DNA of 61,506 nucleotides from Parafrankia sp. EUN1f (lineage in GTDB: Bacteria > Actinomycetota > Actinomycetes > Frankiales > Frankiaceae). A program made the translations under genes and the position numbers. Position 1 is the first letter of the stretch. Each line of letters opens with the position of its first letter. Positions 28,201-34,414 of the stretch are shown here, one piece after another. The stretch spans positions 1 to 61,506 of the forward strand of contig NZ_ADGX01000046.1 of assembly GCF_000177675.1 (NCBI RefSeq), read 5' to 3'. The notes below the pieces were generated by a model. It was not told the DNA's origin and did no database searches. It worked only from the letters and a program-made list of their open reading frames with translations.

Positions 28201-31200
28201 TGGCGCAGCGCCTGCACCATCTTGATGACCCCGCCGACACCCGCGGCGGCCTGCGGGTGGCCGAGGTTCGACTTGAGCGACCCCAGCCACAGCGGACGTC
28301 CACCGTCTCGCGCACCGTAGGTCGCGATGATCGCGTCGGCCTCGATCGGGTCCCCGAGCGTGGTCCCCGTGCCGTGCGCCTCCACCGCGTCGACATCCGC
28401 CGGGGCAAGCCCGGCGTCGCCCAGGGCCCGACGGATCACCCGCTCCTGCGACGGGCCGTTCGGGGCGGTCAGCCCGTTGCTCGCGCCGTCCTGGTTCATC
28501 GCGCTGCCCCGCAGGACGGCCAGCACCGTGCGACCGTTGCGGCGGGCATCGCTCAGCCGCTCCAGCAGCAGCAGGCCCGCGCCTTCCGCCCAGGCCGTGC
28601 CGTCGGCGGCGGCCGCGAACGGCCGGACGCGGCCGGCGGGCGACAGCCCACGGTGCCGGCTGAACTCGATGAGCAGGCCCGGGGTGGCCAGGACGGCCAC
28701 CCCGCCGGCCAGCGCCAGATCGCACTCGCCGGCCCGCAGCGCCGTGCAGGCCTGGTGCATCGCGACCAGCGACGACGAGCAGGCGGTGTCCACGGTCACC
28801 GCCGGCCCCTCGAGGCCCAGCACGTAGGCCAGCCGGCCGGACACGACACTGCCCGTCGTCCCGGTCAGGACATAGCCGGCGACGTCCCCGCGGGCCTCAT
28901 GCAGACGTGGGCCGTAGTCGGCCGCCATGGCACCGACGAACACCCCGGTCGCCGAGCCACGCAGGCTGGCGGGCACGATCGCCGCTCGTTCCAGGGTCTC
29001 CCAGGCGACCTCCAGCAGCACCCGCTGCTGCGGGTCAAGCGCCAGCGCCTCCCGTGGACTGATGCCGAAGAACTCGGGGTCGAACATGTCCGCGTCGGCG
29101 AGGAACCCGCCACGCCGGGTGTAGGACCTGCCCGGCCGCGGCTCGGGCCCGGGGTGATACCAGTCGAGCCGGTCCCAGCCGCGGACCCGCGGGACCTCCC
29201 CGGTGGCGTCCACGCGGTCGACGACCAGGCGCCACAGGTCCTCGGGCGAGCGGACACCCCCCGGATAGCGGCAACCCATCGACACGATGGCGATCGGATC
29301 CCGCGACAGCGTCTCGTTCCGGCGCCGGCCCCCGTCGCGACGCGGCGTCTCGTCCCGGTGCGTGATCTCAGGTCGGTCGGCCCCGTCGCCCGCCGCGCCC
29401 GGTGCCTGGCGGGACGTCGGCTCAGGGCGCAGCGTCAATCTCAGGTGGCGGGCGAGCCGGCGCGCCGTGGGCTGGTTGAACAGCAGTCCGCTCGGCAGCC
29501 GCAGGCCGGTGGCGGCAGCCAGCCGATCACGCAGGCGGACGGCCGTCAGCGAGTCGAGGCCCAGGTCGTCGAACGGGCGGTCCGGGTCGACGGTGGACGG
29601 GTCGGTGTGCCCGAGGACCCGCGCTGTCTGCTCCCGCACCAGGTCGAGGACGGCCGCGTCCGCCGCCGAGGGCGTGAGGCCGCCCAGCCGGTCGCGAAGC
29701 GCCTCGGCTCCCCTCGCCGGCCCGGCACCCCGCGCACCTGGAACAGCCGGAACAGCCGGAACAGCCGGCGGCCCAGCGACATCCGGCGCGTCTGCGACAT
29801 CCGGCGCGTCTGCGGCATCCGGCAGGACCGGGCCGGCGGACAGATCCGGGACGCCCACCGAATCCGAGAGGTCCGCTGCCCCCGGCGCATTCCGGGAGGC
29901 GGGGATGGCCGCGCCGGGCCAGTGACGCGTGCGCTGGAACGGGTAGGTCGGGAGGGCGACCCGCCGCGCGGTGCCCGGGCCGAAGCAGCCACCCAGATCG
30001 ACCTCCACCCCCGCGACCAGCGCCTCGGCCACCGAGGTCAGCATGCGCCGGGGGCCACCGTCGTCCCGGCGGAGCGACCCGATGACCGTCACCGGACCGA
30101 GCTCGGAACGCTCTGCCTCGTCGTCGGCGGTGTCCCGCACGCTGGCGGCCAGCACCGGATGCGGGCTGACCTCGATGAACACGCGATGCCCCGCGGCGAG
30201 CAACGCCCGCGTGGCGGCCTCGAAGCGAACGGGCTCGCGCAGGTTGCGGTACCAGTAGGCGGTCGTGATGCCGGCGGCGTCGAACCGGTCGCCGCTCACC
30301 GACGAGTAGAACGCGACGCGCCCCGCGCGCCCGGTGGGACGGGCCGAGCCGAGATCGCCGAGATCGGCGAGGATGCGGTCCCGCAGCTGCTCCACCTGCG
30401 GAGAGTGCGAGGCGTAGGTCACCGGCAGCCGCTGCGCGCGGATGCCGTCGGCCTCGCAGGCCGCGACGAGCCGGGTGAGCGCCACGGGGTCGCCCGCGAC
30501 CACACTCGACGCGACACCGTTCGCGGCGGCGACGTGCAGGCCGTCGAACTCTCCGGCCAGGCCGCCGGCCCGTGCTTCGGCCAGCCAGGCCTCGACGGCC
30601 TCGGAGCCCAGCGCGACCGCGACCATCCCGCCCCGGCCGGTCAGCGCACGCAGGGCACGGGCGCGCACCGCCACGATCCGCGCGGCCTGCCGCAGGGAGA
30701 GCACGCCGGCGACGCAGGCCGCGGCGATCTCGCCCTGGGAGTGCCCGACGACAGCGGCGGGGCGCACCCCGTAGGACCGCCACACCTGGGCCAGGGAGAC
30801 CATCACGGCGAACAGCAGCGGCTGGACGACGTCGACCCGCTCCAGGTCGGGGATCTCGTCCCGGCCACGGAGGACCCGCGCGGGCAGCCAGTCGAGATGC
30901 GGTTCGAGCGCGTCGCCGCACGCGGCGAGCTGACGGCGGAAGACCTCGGACGTGTCCAGCAGGCCGGCGAGCATCCCGGCCCACTGCGAGCCCTGCCCGG
31001 GAAAGACGAACACGGTCCCGCCGGACGTCCCGGACGGCTCCCCACCGGCGTCCCCGCCCGCCCACGCGACGTCGCCCGGCTGTCGGGCCTCCCTCGACTG
31101 CCGGACGGCGGTCGCCCGCCCGACAACGGCCGCGGGCCCAGGGGCGTGTCGTGCCAGCGCGTCGAGCTCGCCCAGCAGCTGGACACGGCTGCCACCGAGC

Positions 31201-32936
31201 AGGACCGCCCGGTACTCGAACAACGACCGAGTGGTGGCCAGGGAATGACCGACATCCCGCATCGACCAGTCCGGCCGGCCCGCGAGGTGCTCGCGCAGCC
31301 GGGCGGCCTGCGCCGCCAGCGCCGCCTCGTCCCGGGCCGACAGCACCCAGGGCATCGGGCGGTCCGCGGCGCCCTCCGCGTCTTCCGAACCGTCCGCGCC
31401 TTCCGTACCCTCCGCGAGCTCCGCGCCGGCCGCGGCGGCGTCACGCGTCTCGCGGGCGCTCCCGAGCTCGATGATCTCGGAGTCGTCCTCGAGCCCGGCG
31501 CACGGCTCGGGCCGGGCCATGGGCGCCTCGCCCACCACGACGTGGCAGTTCGTGCCACCCACCCCGAACGAGCTCACCCCGGCCAGCAGCGGTTCCTGGG
31601 GGCGGGGCCACCGTCCGAGCTCGGTGTGCACCCGCAGGTTCAGCTCGTCGAGCGGGATCCGCGGATGGGGGTTGTGGTGGTTCAGGCTCGGCGGCAGCTG
31701 CCGCGCTTCGATACTCAGGATCACCTTCAGCAGGCCGACGAGACCGGCCGCGCCCTCCAGGTGGCCGACGTTGGTCTTGGCCGAACCGACGAGCAGCGGT
31801 CGGCCGGTACGCGGCGACGATCCGAACGCGGCGCCGAGCGCGGCGGCCTCCACCGGGTCGCCCGCCGGGGTGCCCGTCCCGTGCAACTCGACGTACTGGA
31901 CGTCCGCCGGGTCCACCGCCGCCTGCCGGTGGGCCTCGCGCAGCAGCTCCGCCTGCGCCGCGGCGCTCGGGTGCGCCAGCGACGGCCCGCCGCCGTCGTT
32001 GTTGACGGCACCGCCCAGGATCACGCCTCGGATCGGATCGCCGTCGGCCATCGCCTGGGCGAGGGGCTTGAGCAGGACGGCCACCCCGCCCTCGCCGCGC
32101 ACGAAGCCGTCGGCGCCGGCGTCGAAGACCCGACAGCGACCGGTCGGCGACAGGCCGCCGAACGCGGCGGCCGCCAGCGCACGCTCCCGCGCGAGGTTGA
32201 GATGCACCCCGAGGACGAGCGCACAGGTGGACTCGCCACGGCGCAGGTTCTCGGCAGCCATGTGCACGGCCACCAGGGACGATGCCTGCGCCGCGTCCAC
32301 GGTGAGGCTCGGCCCGCGCAGGCCCAGCAGGTAGGAGACCCGGTTGGCGATGACGGCCGGCTGCACGCCGGTGAAGGTGTGTGGGGTGATCCCCTCCGGT
32401 CCGTGGGCGGCCAGTGTCCAGACGAAGTCGGCGCCGACCGCTCCGGCGAGCACGCAGGTCGCGCTTCCGCGCAGCGTGGCGGGCACGATGGCGGCGTCCT
32501 CGATGGCCTCCCACGCCAGCTCCAGGGCCAGCCGCTGTTGCGGATCCATCACAGCGGCCTCGCGCGGGGAGATCCCGAAGAAGGACGCGTCGAAGCGGTC
32601 GACATCGGTCAGGAACGCCCCATGGCGCAGCGGGCTGCCCGCGGGCGGCAGGAACTGCCCATCGGAGCCGGCCCCAGCCCTGGGCCCGGCCTGATCGTCG
32701 GGGGTGGTTCCGGTCCAACGCCACGCCGGCATCTCACCGACGCCGCTGGCACCGTCGCGCAGCAATCGCCAGAAGGCGTCCGGCGTCGCCGCGCCAGGAA
32801 GCCGGCAGGCCACGCCGATCACGGCGATGCCGTCCTGCGGCGGCGCACCGTCCCGGGTCCCGTTTCTCCTGGGCGAGCCGAACCTTCCCATGGACGAACC
32901 GGGTATTCCCCTGGGCGAACTGGACACCACGGTCAC
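22245..32936 (-). CDS. Cis-AT modular polyketide synthase (PKS A): KSQ-AT-ACP loading / KS-AT-DH-ER-KR-ACP
   Basis: 3,563 residues. The GTG start at 32936 overlaps the thioesterase stop (GTGA). The loading KS has Gln217 in place of Cys (VDAAQASSL, codon CAG at 32288-32286), the KSQ signature of a decarboxylating starter module. Its AT has GHSQGE near 729 and YASH at 841-844 (methylmalonyl), so propionate is the likely starter. ACP0 Ser1129. Module 1: KS (Cys1386); AT with GHSQGE and the variant motif YPSH at 1985-1988; DH (HQVHGTVVLP from His2192, Asp2392 in DAALH); ER (AGVNFHDL near 2779, GGVGLAA near 2890); KR (TGGTGRLGG near 3073, Tyr3246, LSD instead of LDD); ACP (Ser3433). This module should fully reduce its beta-carbon. 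A DPADRA-rich linker and a C-terminal docking helix (EELFSIIDREL) follow, suited to the PKS B N-terminus. Confidence 0.95.
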   Translation of the reverse strand: MTVVSSSPRGIPGSSMGRFGSPRRNGTRDGAPPQDGIAVIGVACRLPGAATPDAFWRLLRDGASGVGEMPAWRWTGTTPDDQAGPRAGAGSDGQFLPPAGSPLRHGAFLTDVDRFDASFFGISPREAAVMDPQQRLALELAWEAIEDAAIVPATLRGSATCVLAGAVGADFVWTLAAHGPEGITPHTFTGVQPAVIANRVSYLLGLRGPSLTVDAAQASSLVAVHMAAENLRRGESTCALVLGVHLNLARERALAAAAFGGLSPTGRCRVFDAGADGFVRGEGGVAVLLKPLAQAMADGDPIRGVILGGAVNNDGGGPSLAHPSAAAQAELLREAHRQAAVDPADVQYVELHGTGTPAGDPVEAAALGAAFGSSPRTGRPLLVGSAKTNVGHLEGAAGLVGLLKVILSIEARQLPPSLNHHNPHPRIPLDELNLRVHTELGRWPRPQEPLLAGVSSFGVGGTNCHVVVGEAPMARPEPCAGLEDDSEIIELGSARETRDAAAAGAELAEGTEGADGSEDAEGAADRPMPWVLSARDEAALAAQAARLREHLAGRPDWSMRDVGHSLATTRSLFEYRAVLLGGSRVQLLGELDALARHAPGPAAVVGRATAVRQSREARQPGDVAWAGGDAGGEPSGTSGGTVFVFPGQGSQWAGMLAGLLDTSEVFRRQLAACGDALEPHLDWLPARVLRGRDEIPDLERVDVVQPLLFAVMVSLAQVWRSYGVRPAAVVGHSQGEIAAACVAGVLSLRQAARIVAVRARALRALTGRGGMVAVALGSEAVEAWLAEARAGGLAGEFDGLHVAAANGVASSVVAGDPVALTRLVAACEADGIRAQRLPVTYASHSPQVEQLRDRILADLGDLGSARPTGRAGRVAFYSSVSGDRFDAAGITTAYWYRNLREPVRFEAATRALLAAGHRVFIEVSPHPVLAASVRDTADDEAERSELGPVTVIGSLRRDDGGPRRMLTSVAEALVAGVEVDLGGCFGPGTARRVALPTYPFQRTRHWPGAAIPASRNAPGAADLSDSVGVPDLSAGPVLPDAADAPDVADAPDVAGPPAVPAVPAVPGARGAGPARGAEALRDRLGGLTPSAADAAVLDLVREQTARVLGHTDPSTVDPDRPFDDLGLDSLTAVRLRDRLAAATGLRLPSGLLFNQPTARRLARHLRLTLRPEPTSRQAPGAAGDGADRPEITHRDETPRRDGGRRRNETLSRDPIAIVSMGCRYPGGVRSPEDLWRLVVDRVDATGEVPRVRGWDRLDWYHPGPEPRPGRSYTRRGGFLADADMFDPEFFGISPREALALDPQQRVLLEVAWETLERAAIVPASLRGSATGVFVGAMAADYGPRLHEARGDVAGYVLTGTTGSVVSGRLAYVLGLEGPAVTVDTACSSSLVAMHQACTALRAGECDLALAGGVAVLATPGLLIEFSRHRGLSPAGRVRPFAAAADGTAWAEGAGLLLLERLSDARRNGRTVLAVLRGSAMNQDGASNGLTAPNGPSQERVIRRALGDAGLAPADVDAVEAHGTGTTLGDPIEADAIIATYGARDGGRPLWLGSLKSNLGHPQAAAGVGGVIKMVQALRHELLPATLGVDEPTPHVDWSAGTVRLLTEPVAWPVQAGRPRRAGVSSFGISGTNAHVIVEQGDPLPDVAAQPAGATGAGAGAAGVGAGAAGAGSGAGAVGPSAVTTAMPFVLSAARPDDLAGQAARLVDQLRREERTPLAALAHALVTTRTAHPSRAAVVARTREELLTGLAGLVPVDVADASGGASADGPSDAVTEISGRLPRVVRGQALAGRIAFVFPGQGAQWEGMAAGLLDSSAVFRDQMRACDDVLRPHVGWNLLDVITGSADAPPLDRAEVLQPALFAVMTSLAALWRAHGVEPDAVVGHSQGEIAAAAVAGVLSLADAARVVALRARVLGRLRGRGGMVALQVGAVRTTELLADWPDRLSIAAVNGPASTVVSGADEALDALLAACERVKVHARRVPVDYPSHSPYVAEVRAELLAALEGLTPSTGSVPFYSTLTGARADGRGLDAEYWYRNLREPVRYEQACRALLDAGHRVLIEISPHPVLTVSSTQTSEAHGVIAAAVGTLRRGEGDLDRFMLSLAEAHTHGVTPDWSAVLPRPSGRVTPLPTYAFARTSYWLPPVAPAAVAVAESGLDAAGHGLLTAVVRLPDGRRILTGRLSPAAQPWLGEHQVHGTVVLPAAAVLDLALHAGRAAGTPWLGELTLTAPLTLPAPAPGGSGVAVQLHLAAADESGRRGFAFYSHPGGADAAAAGGLGATGTATANGAGDESDGEGGWVCHATGWLAREPVGALSADVPEDWPPAGAVPVDIADVYELLADRGHGYGPSFRGLTALWADGDELYAEVELSPGGDRGTPEPAGAGFALHPALVDAALHPLLLAAFGATPGSGPGDVPAGPGSAAPGPGSATPSAAPPAAADGPLLPFSWRGVSLHAVGATRLRVRLTRTGPHRAEVRLRDGDGRLVLRVGELSLRPAPAQPGSAGPGSYQLGWVRGRERTGSPAAAAATDWALVGDLPPSFVERVDSIVRGAGHAGAGDGGAVPRYRDLTELRAAVAAGAGAPSVVFHPAPVAEPDRVPDPAAPVEAVHRATGAAVDLLQRWLLDETFADNRLVLVTRGAVQAGDADRPASLAGAAVWGLVRSAQTENPRRLALLDLDVGDRPPPAEALTAAGGGAEPQLAVRAGEMVVPRLAGPTGDGSAGGGPAGGGPADGWSAGGGLVLPPGDGWRVDLTSRGSLDNLAVVAGDADRRPLAAGEVRIAVRAAGVNFHDLVLALAMVDDGGGIGLEGAGVVTEVGPGVPGIRPGDRVMGLFPAAFGPVAVADHRLLTPVPDSWTFTEAATVPAAFLTAYYGLRELAGLRAGQRVLIHAATGGVGLAAMQLARLAGAEVFATASRAKLDVLRAAGLDERHVADSRGTDFDQQVLAATDGRGVDVVLNSLARQRVDAGLRLLPRGGWFVELGKTDLRDPAQVAREYPGVSYQAFDVTTDPGPDHTARMLAALAASFADGSLRPLALTAYPMSRAGEAFRTLSLARHVGKLVLVPPRRLDPDGTVLITGGTGRLGGLVARRLVTRHGARNLLLASRRGVTGPDGVTGSDGVTGLDGVTGADGVTGADGAAGTGGLVDELRRLGAQVTVVAVDVSDRAGVAAVLSAIPPERPLTAVVHAAGVLSDAPVSALTSEQLEEVLRPKIDAAWHLHELTRDRDPAAFVLFSSIAGLLGNAGQGNYAAANAALDALAGNRRHGGLPAVSLAWGLWETSSGMTGQLRRADLDRMARTGLVPLPTDQALRLFDEALTTDRAVVVPARLDQAALRRATASALPAVLRDLARATEPPRVVADQAAAGGADGRGGPGAPGSLGGSRDSIRGRLAGLPEPLRKRQLLDLVRTHGAAILSLPGPGAIGSDRTFRELGVDSLTAVELRNRMSEAIGLPLPATLVFDHPTPAALADRLLADLFPPSDRSPQPTDPAPDPADRADRADPADRADRVDPADRADPADRADPADLDISGVDPTAPDAEDVERRLALASAEELFSIIDRELRVPGG
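22371..22451 (-). repeat. 18-bp tandem repeat before the PKS A docking domain
   Basis: Copies of GTCTGCCGGGTCCGCTCG at 22371, 22389 and 22407 (one mismatch), then a half unit and a further degenerate copy. They encode Asp/Pro/Ala/Arg hexapeptides (DPADRA type) linking the last ACP to the docking helix. Confidence 0.9.
23545..23625 (-). repeat. 18-bp tandem repeat inside the PKS A ketoreductase
   Basis: Four consecutive 18-nt units beginning GTCACGCCGTCA, plus a partial fifth. They encode DGVTGx hexapeptides placed directly after the RRG of the NADPH-binding region (about residues 3104-3136). They extend a loop in a catalytic domain rather than an inter-domain linker. All catalytic KR motifs flank it intact. 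Confidence 0.92.
29778..29813 (-). repeat. 18-bp tandem repeat, two perfect copies, PKS A
   Basis: GACATCCGGCGCGTCTGC is repeated twice, with a degenerate third copy downstream. It encodes ADAPDV hexapeptides in the linker between the loading AT and ACP0. Confidence 0.88.
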
Positions 32937-33697
32937 TCCAACCTGCCGGCCAGGCGCTCGGCCACTGCGGCGAGCAGTGCCGGCCGGTCAGAATTCAGGT
33001 AAAAATGGTCACCGGGAAAGGTACGGACCTCGACGGTCGTGGGCAGCAGAGCCCGCCACGCCCGCAACTGCGTGGTATTCACGCTGGCGTCCATCCGACC
33101 GCCGTAGATATGGACGGGGCATCCCGGAGGATCTCCCGAGCGATGTCGATACGTCTCGAAAAGCTCGAAATCGGCCCGCAACGCCGGCAGAAAGAGGCGC
33201 ATTGTCTCGTGGTCGGCCAGCAGGAGCTCCGGCGTACCGCCGTGGCCCCGCAGTTCGTCGATGAACTCGGTGTCGGGCAGGGCCGCGATCTCCCTACGCC
33301 GACGGGGCAGATGCGGCGCGGCGGCGGCGCTGAGGAAGAGCAGGGCCGGTTCGGGCCCGCCCTCGGCTCGCAGCCGACGGGCGACCTCGTAGGCGACGAG
33401 CGCCCCCAGGCTGTGACCGAAGAAGGCGAACGGCTCGTCCAGGCCGGGCCGCAGGCCGGCGACGACCGCGTCCACCATGGCGTCCATCCTGCGGATCGCC
33501 GGCTCCCGGCGGCGCTGCCGGCGGCCGGGCGGTTCCACCGCGCAGACCTGCACCTGCGCACCGAGCTCCGCCTGCCAGCCGAGGTAGGACGCGGCGCTGC
33601 CGCCCGCGAAGGGAAAGCAGTACAGCCGTATCCGCGCACCCGTGACGCGGCCGCGATGAATCCACGGGTTCCTCGGGAGCGCCCGGTCCGCCGGCAC
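32933..33697 (-). CDS. Type II thioesterase (alpha/beta hydrolase)
   Basis: Stand-alone thioesterase at the head of the PKS operon. It most likely removes aberrant or stalled acyl groups from carrier proteins, and it is not needed for release because PKS C ends in a reductase. Visible motifs: RLYCFPFAGGSAASY at the start of the fold, nucleophile elbow FFGHSLGALVAYE (Ser codon near 33410), a distal Asp in YGGRMDA, and GDHFYL carrying the catalytic His near the C-terminus. The frame stays open to 34018, but residues upstream of about NPWIHRG are Gly/Pro/Arg-rich without family resemblance. I chose the GTG at 33697, which gives 254 aa, the usual size. No clear ribosome binding site supports it, so the start is uncertain. 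The stop overlaps the PKS A GTG. Confidence 0.85.
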   Translation of the reverse strand: MPADRALPRNPWIHRGRVTGARIRLYCFPFAGGSAASYLGWQAELGAQVQVCAVEPPGRRQRRREPAIRRMDAMVDAVVAGLRPGLDEPFAFFGHSLGALVAYEVARRLRAEGGPEPALLFLSAAAAPHLPRRRREIAALPDTEFIDELRGHGGTPELLLADHETMRLFLPALRADFELFETYRHRSGDPPGCPVHIYGGRMDASVNTTQLRAWRALLPTTVEVRTFPGDHFYLNSDRPALLAAVAERLAGRLE

Positions 33698-33904
33698 GTC
33701 CGAACCAGGCGTCGCCCCCGCGCCGTCGCCGACATCCGCGCCACCGGCACCGGGACGATCAGGGACGGCGGCAGCGGCACCGGAGCCGTCGGCGGGTGGG
33801 CGACAGGGCCCTGCCAAGGGATTCTCCGATCCCGATAACCCGCCCCGGCCGGGCACGCGCGTCGTCACCCGGCAGACGATAGGAATCCTCGTTGACCGCT
33901 CGGA

Positions 33905-33948
33905 ACCCCTAAAACCGACGCACCCCTGACGCGTCCGATGACCCCTAA
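33905..33948. promoter_or_regulatory. Repeated ACCCCTAA boxes (TTAGGGGT on the PKS strand)
   Basis: ACCCCTAA occurs exactly at 33905-33912 and 33941-33948, with ACCCCTGA at 33922-33929 between them (spacings 17 and 19 nt). They lie about 210-250 nt upstream of the proposed thioesterase start and read TTAGGGGT in the direction of the PKS operon. Clustered identical octamers suggest an activator or repressor array. No regulator gene for it is visible in the window. Confidence 0.45.
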
Positions 33949-34045
33949 TCAGAGGGCCGAGGTCGACATCCGGACCAGCACGCCCCGGAAACCCCCGCCC
34001 ACCTGCCCAATCCGACACCGCCGGGCAGGCGGGTGGGTCCGGCGC

Positions 34046-34068
34046 CCCCTACCGGAACCTTGTAGGGG
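34046..34068. promoter_or_regulatory. Inverted repeat CCCCTAC-N9-GTAGGGG
   Basis: Perfect 7-bp arms at 34046-34052 and 34062-34068 in the divergent region. The arms share the CCCCTA core of the ACCCCTAA boxes nearby, so the same protein may bind both. It could serve nifJ, the PKS operon, or both. Confidence 0.45.
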
Positions 34069-34414
34069 TCCGGATTCTTCACTACCTGAACGAGGCGGAC
34101 GACCTATGCGATCAGAAATTCGGAGATCTCCCCGCCCATCTTCTCCTCGCCGGGCAGATCTCCTTCTCCGGATCACCATACGATGCCGTCGCATATTCCT
34201 GTGCAGATGCGTCTGGCGGGTTCCGGCGGACCCGGGCGGAACACCGAGCCGGCCCGAGCAGGATGGCGAGCGGGCCTGAGCGGGACGCGGGGCCATCCGG
34301 CAGGTGACGAGAGGTGATCTCCGCCCCGGCGCGGAGCGCGGTCCGTCGGGCGGGCCCGGGGAGATCAGTCCCGGGAATGGGGGCCGATGTCCTCGGCTGA
34401 CGCGGCCCTGGTCC

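Larger units (their letters stand above)
33698..34414. promoter_or_regulatory. Divergent control region between the PKS operon and nifJ
   Basis: 717 nt with no convincing gene. It separates the leftward PKS operon from the rightward nifJ and must hold promoters for both. It contains two perfect ACCCCTAA boxes, one ACCCCTGA box and a CCCCTAC/GTAGGGG inverted repeat, listed separately. Part of it could be coding if the thioesterase starts further upstream. I could not assign a -35/-10 pair with acceptable spacing. Confidence 0.6.

Noticed and set aside
302-32936. Possible NRPS modules in the large synthase genes
   Set aside because: No condensation or adenylation motifs were seen; all carrier proteins sit in KS-containing modules. 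The terminal TGxTGxxG domain is a reductase found in both PKS and NRPS.
27285-33002. Very long open frames opposite the PKS genes (for example 1,905 codons on the plus strand)
   Set aside because: They are antisense shadows of GC-rich genes: Arg/Pro/Gly-rich, without motifs, and fully overlapped by PKS domains with intact catalytic residues. The same applies to long frames opposite PKS B, PKS C and nifJ.
33698-34018. N-terminal extension of the thioesterase to 34018
   Set aside because: The extra residues are Gly/Arg/Pro-rich with no family resemblance and cover the repeated promoter boxes. A 254-aa protein has the normal type II thioesterase length.
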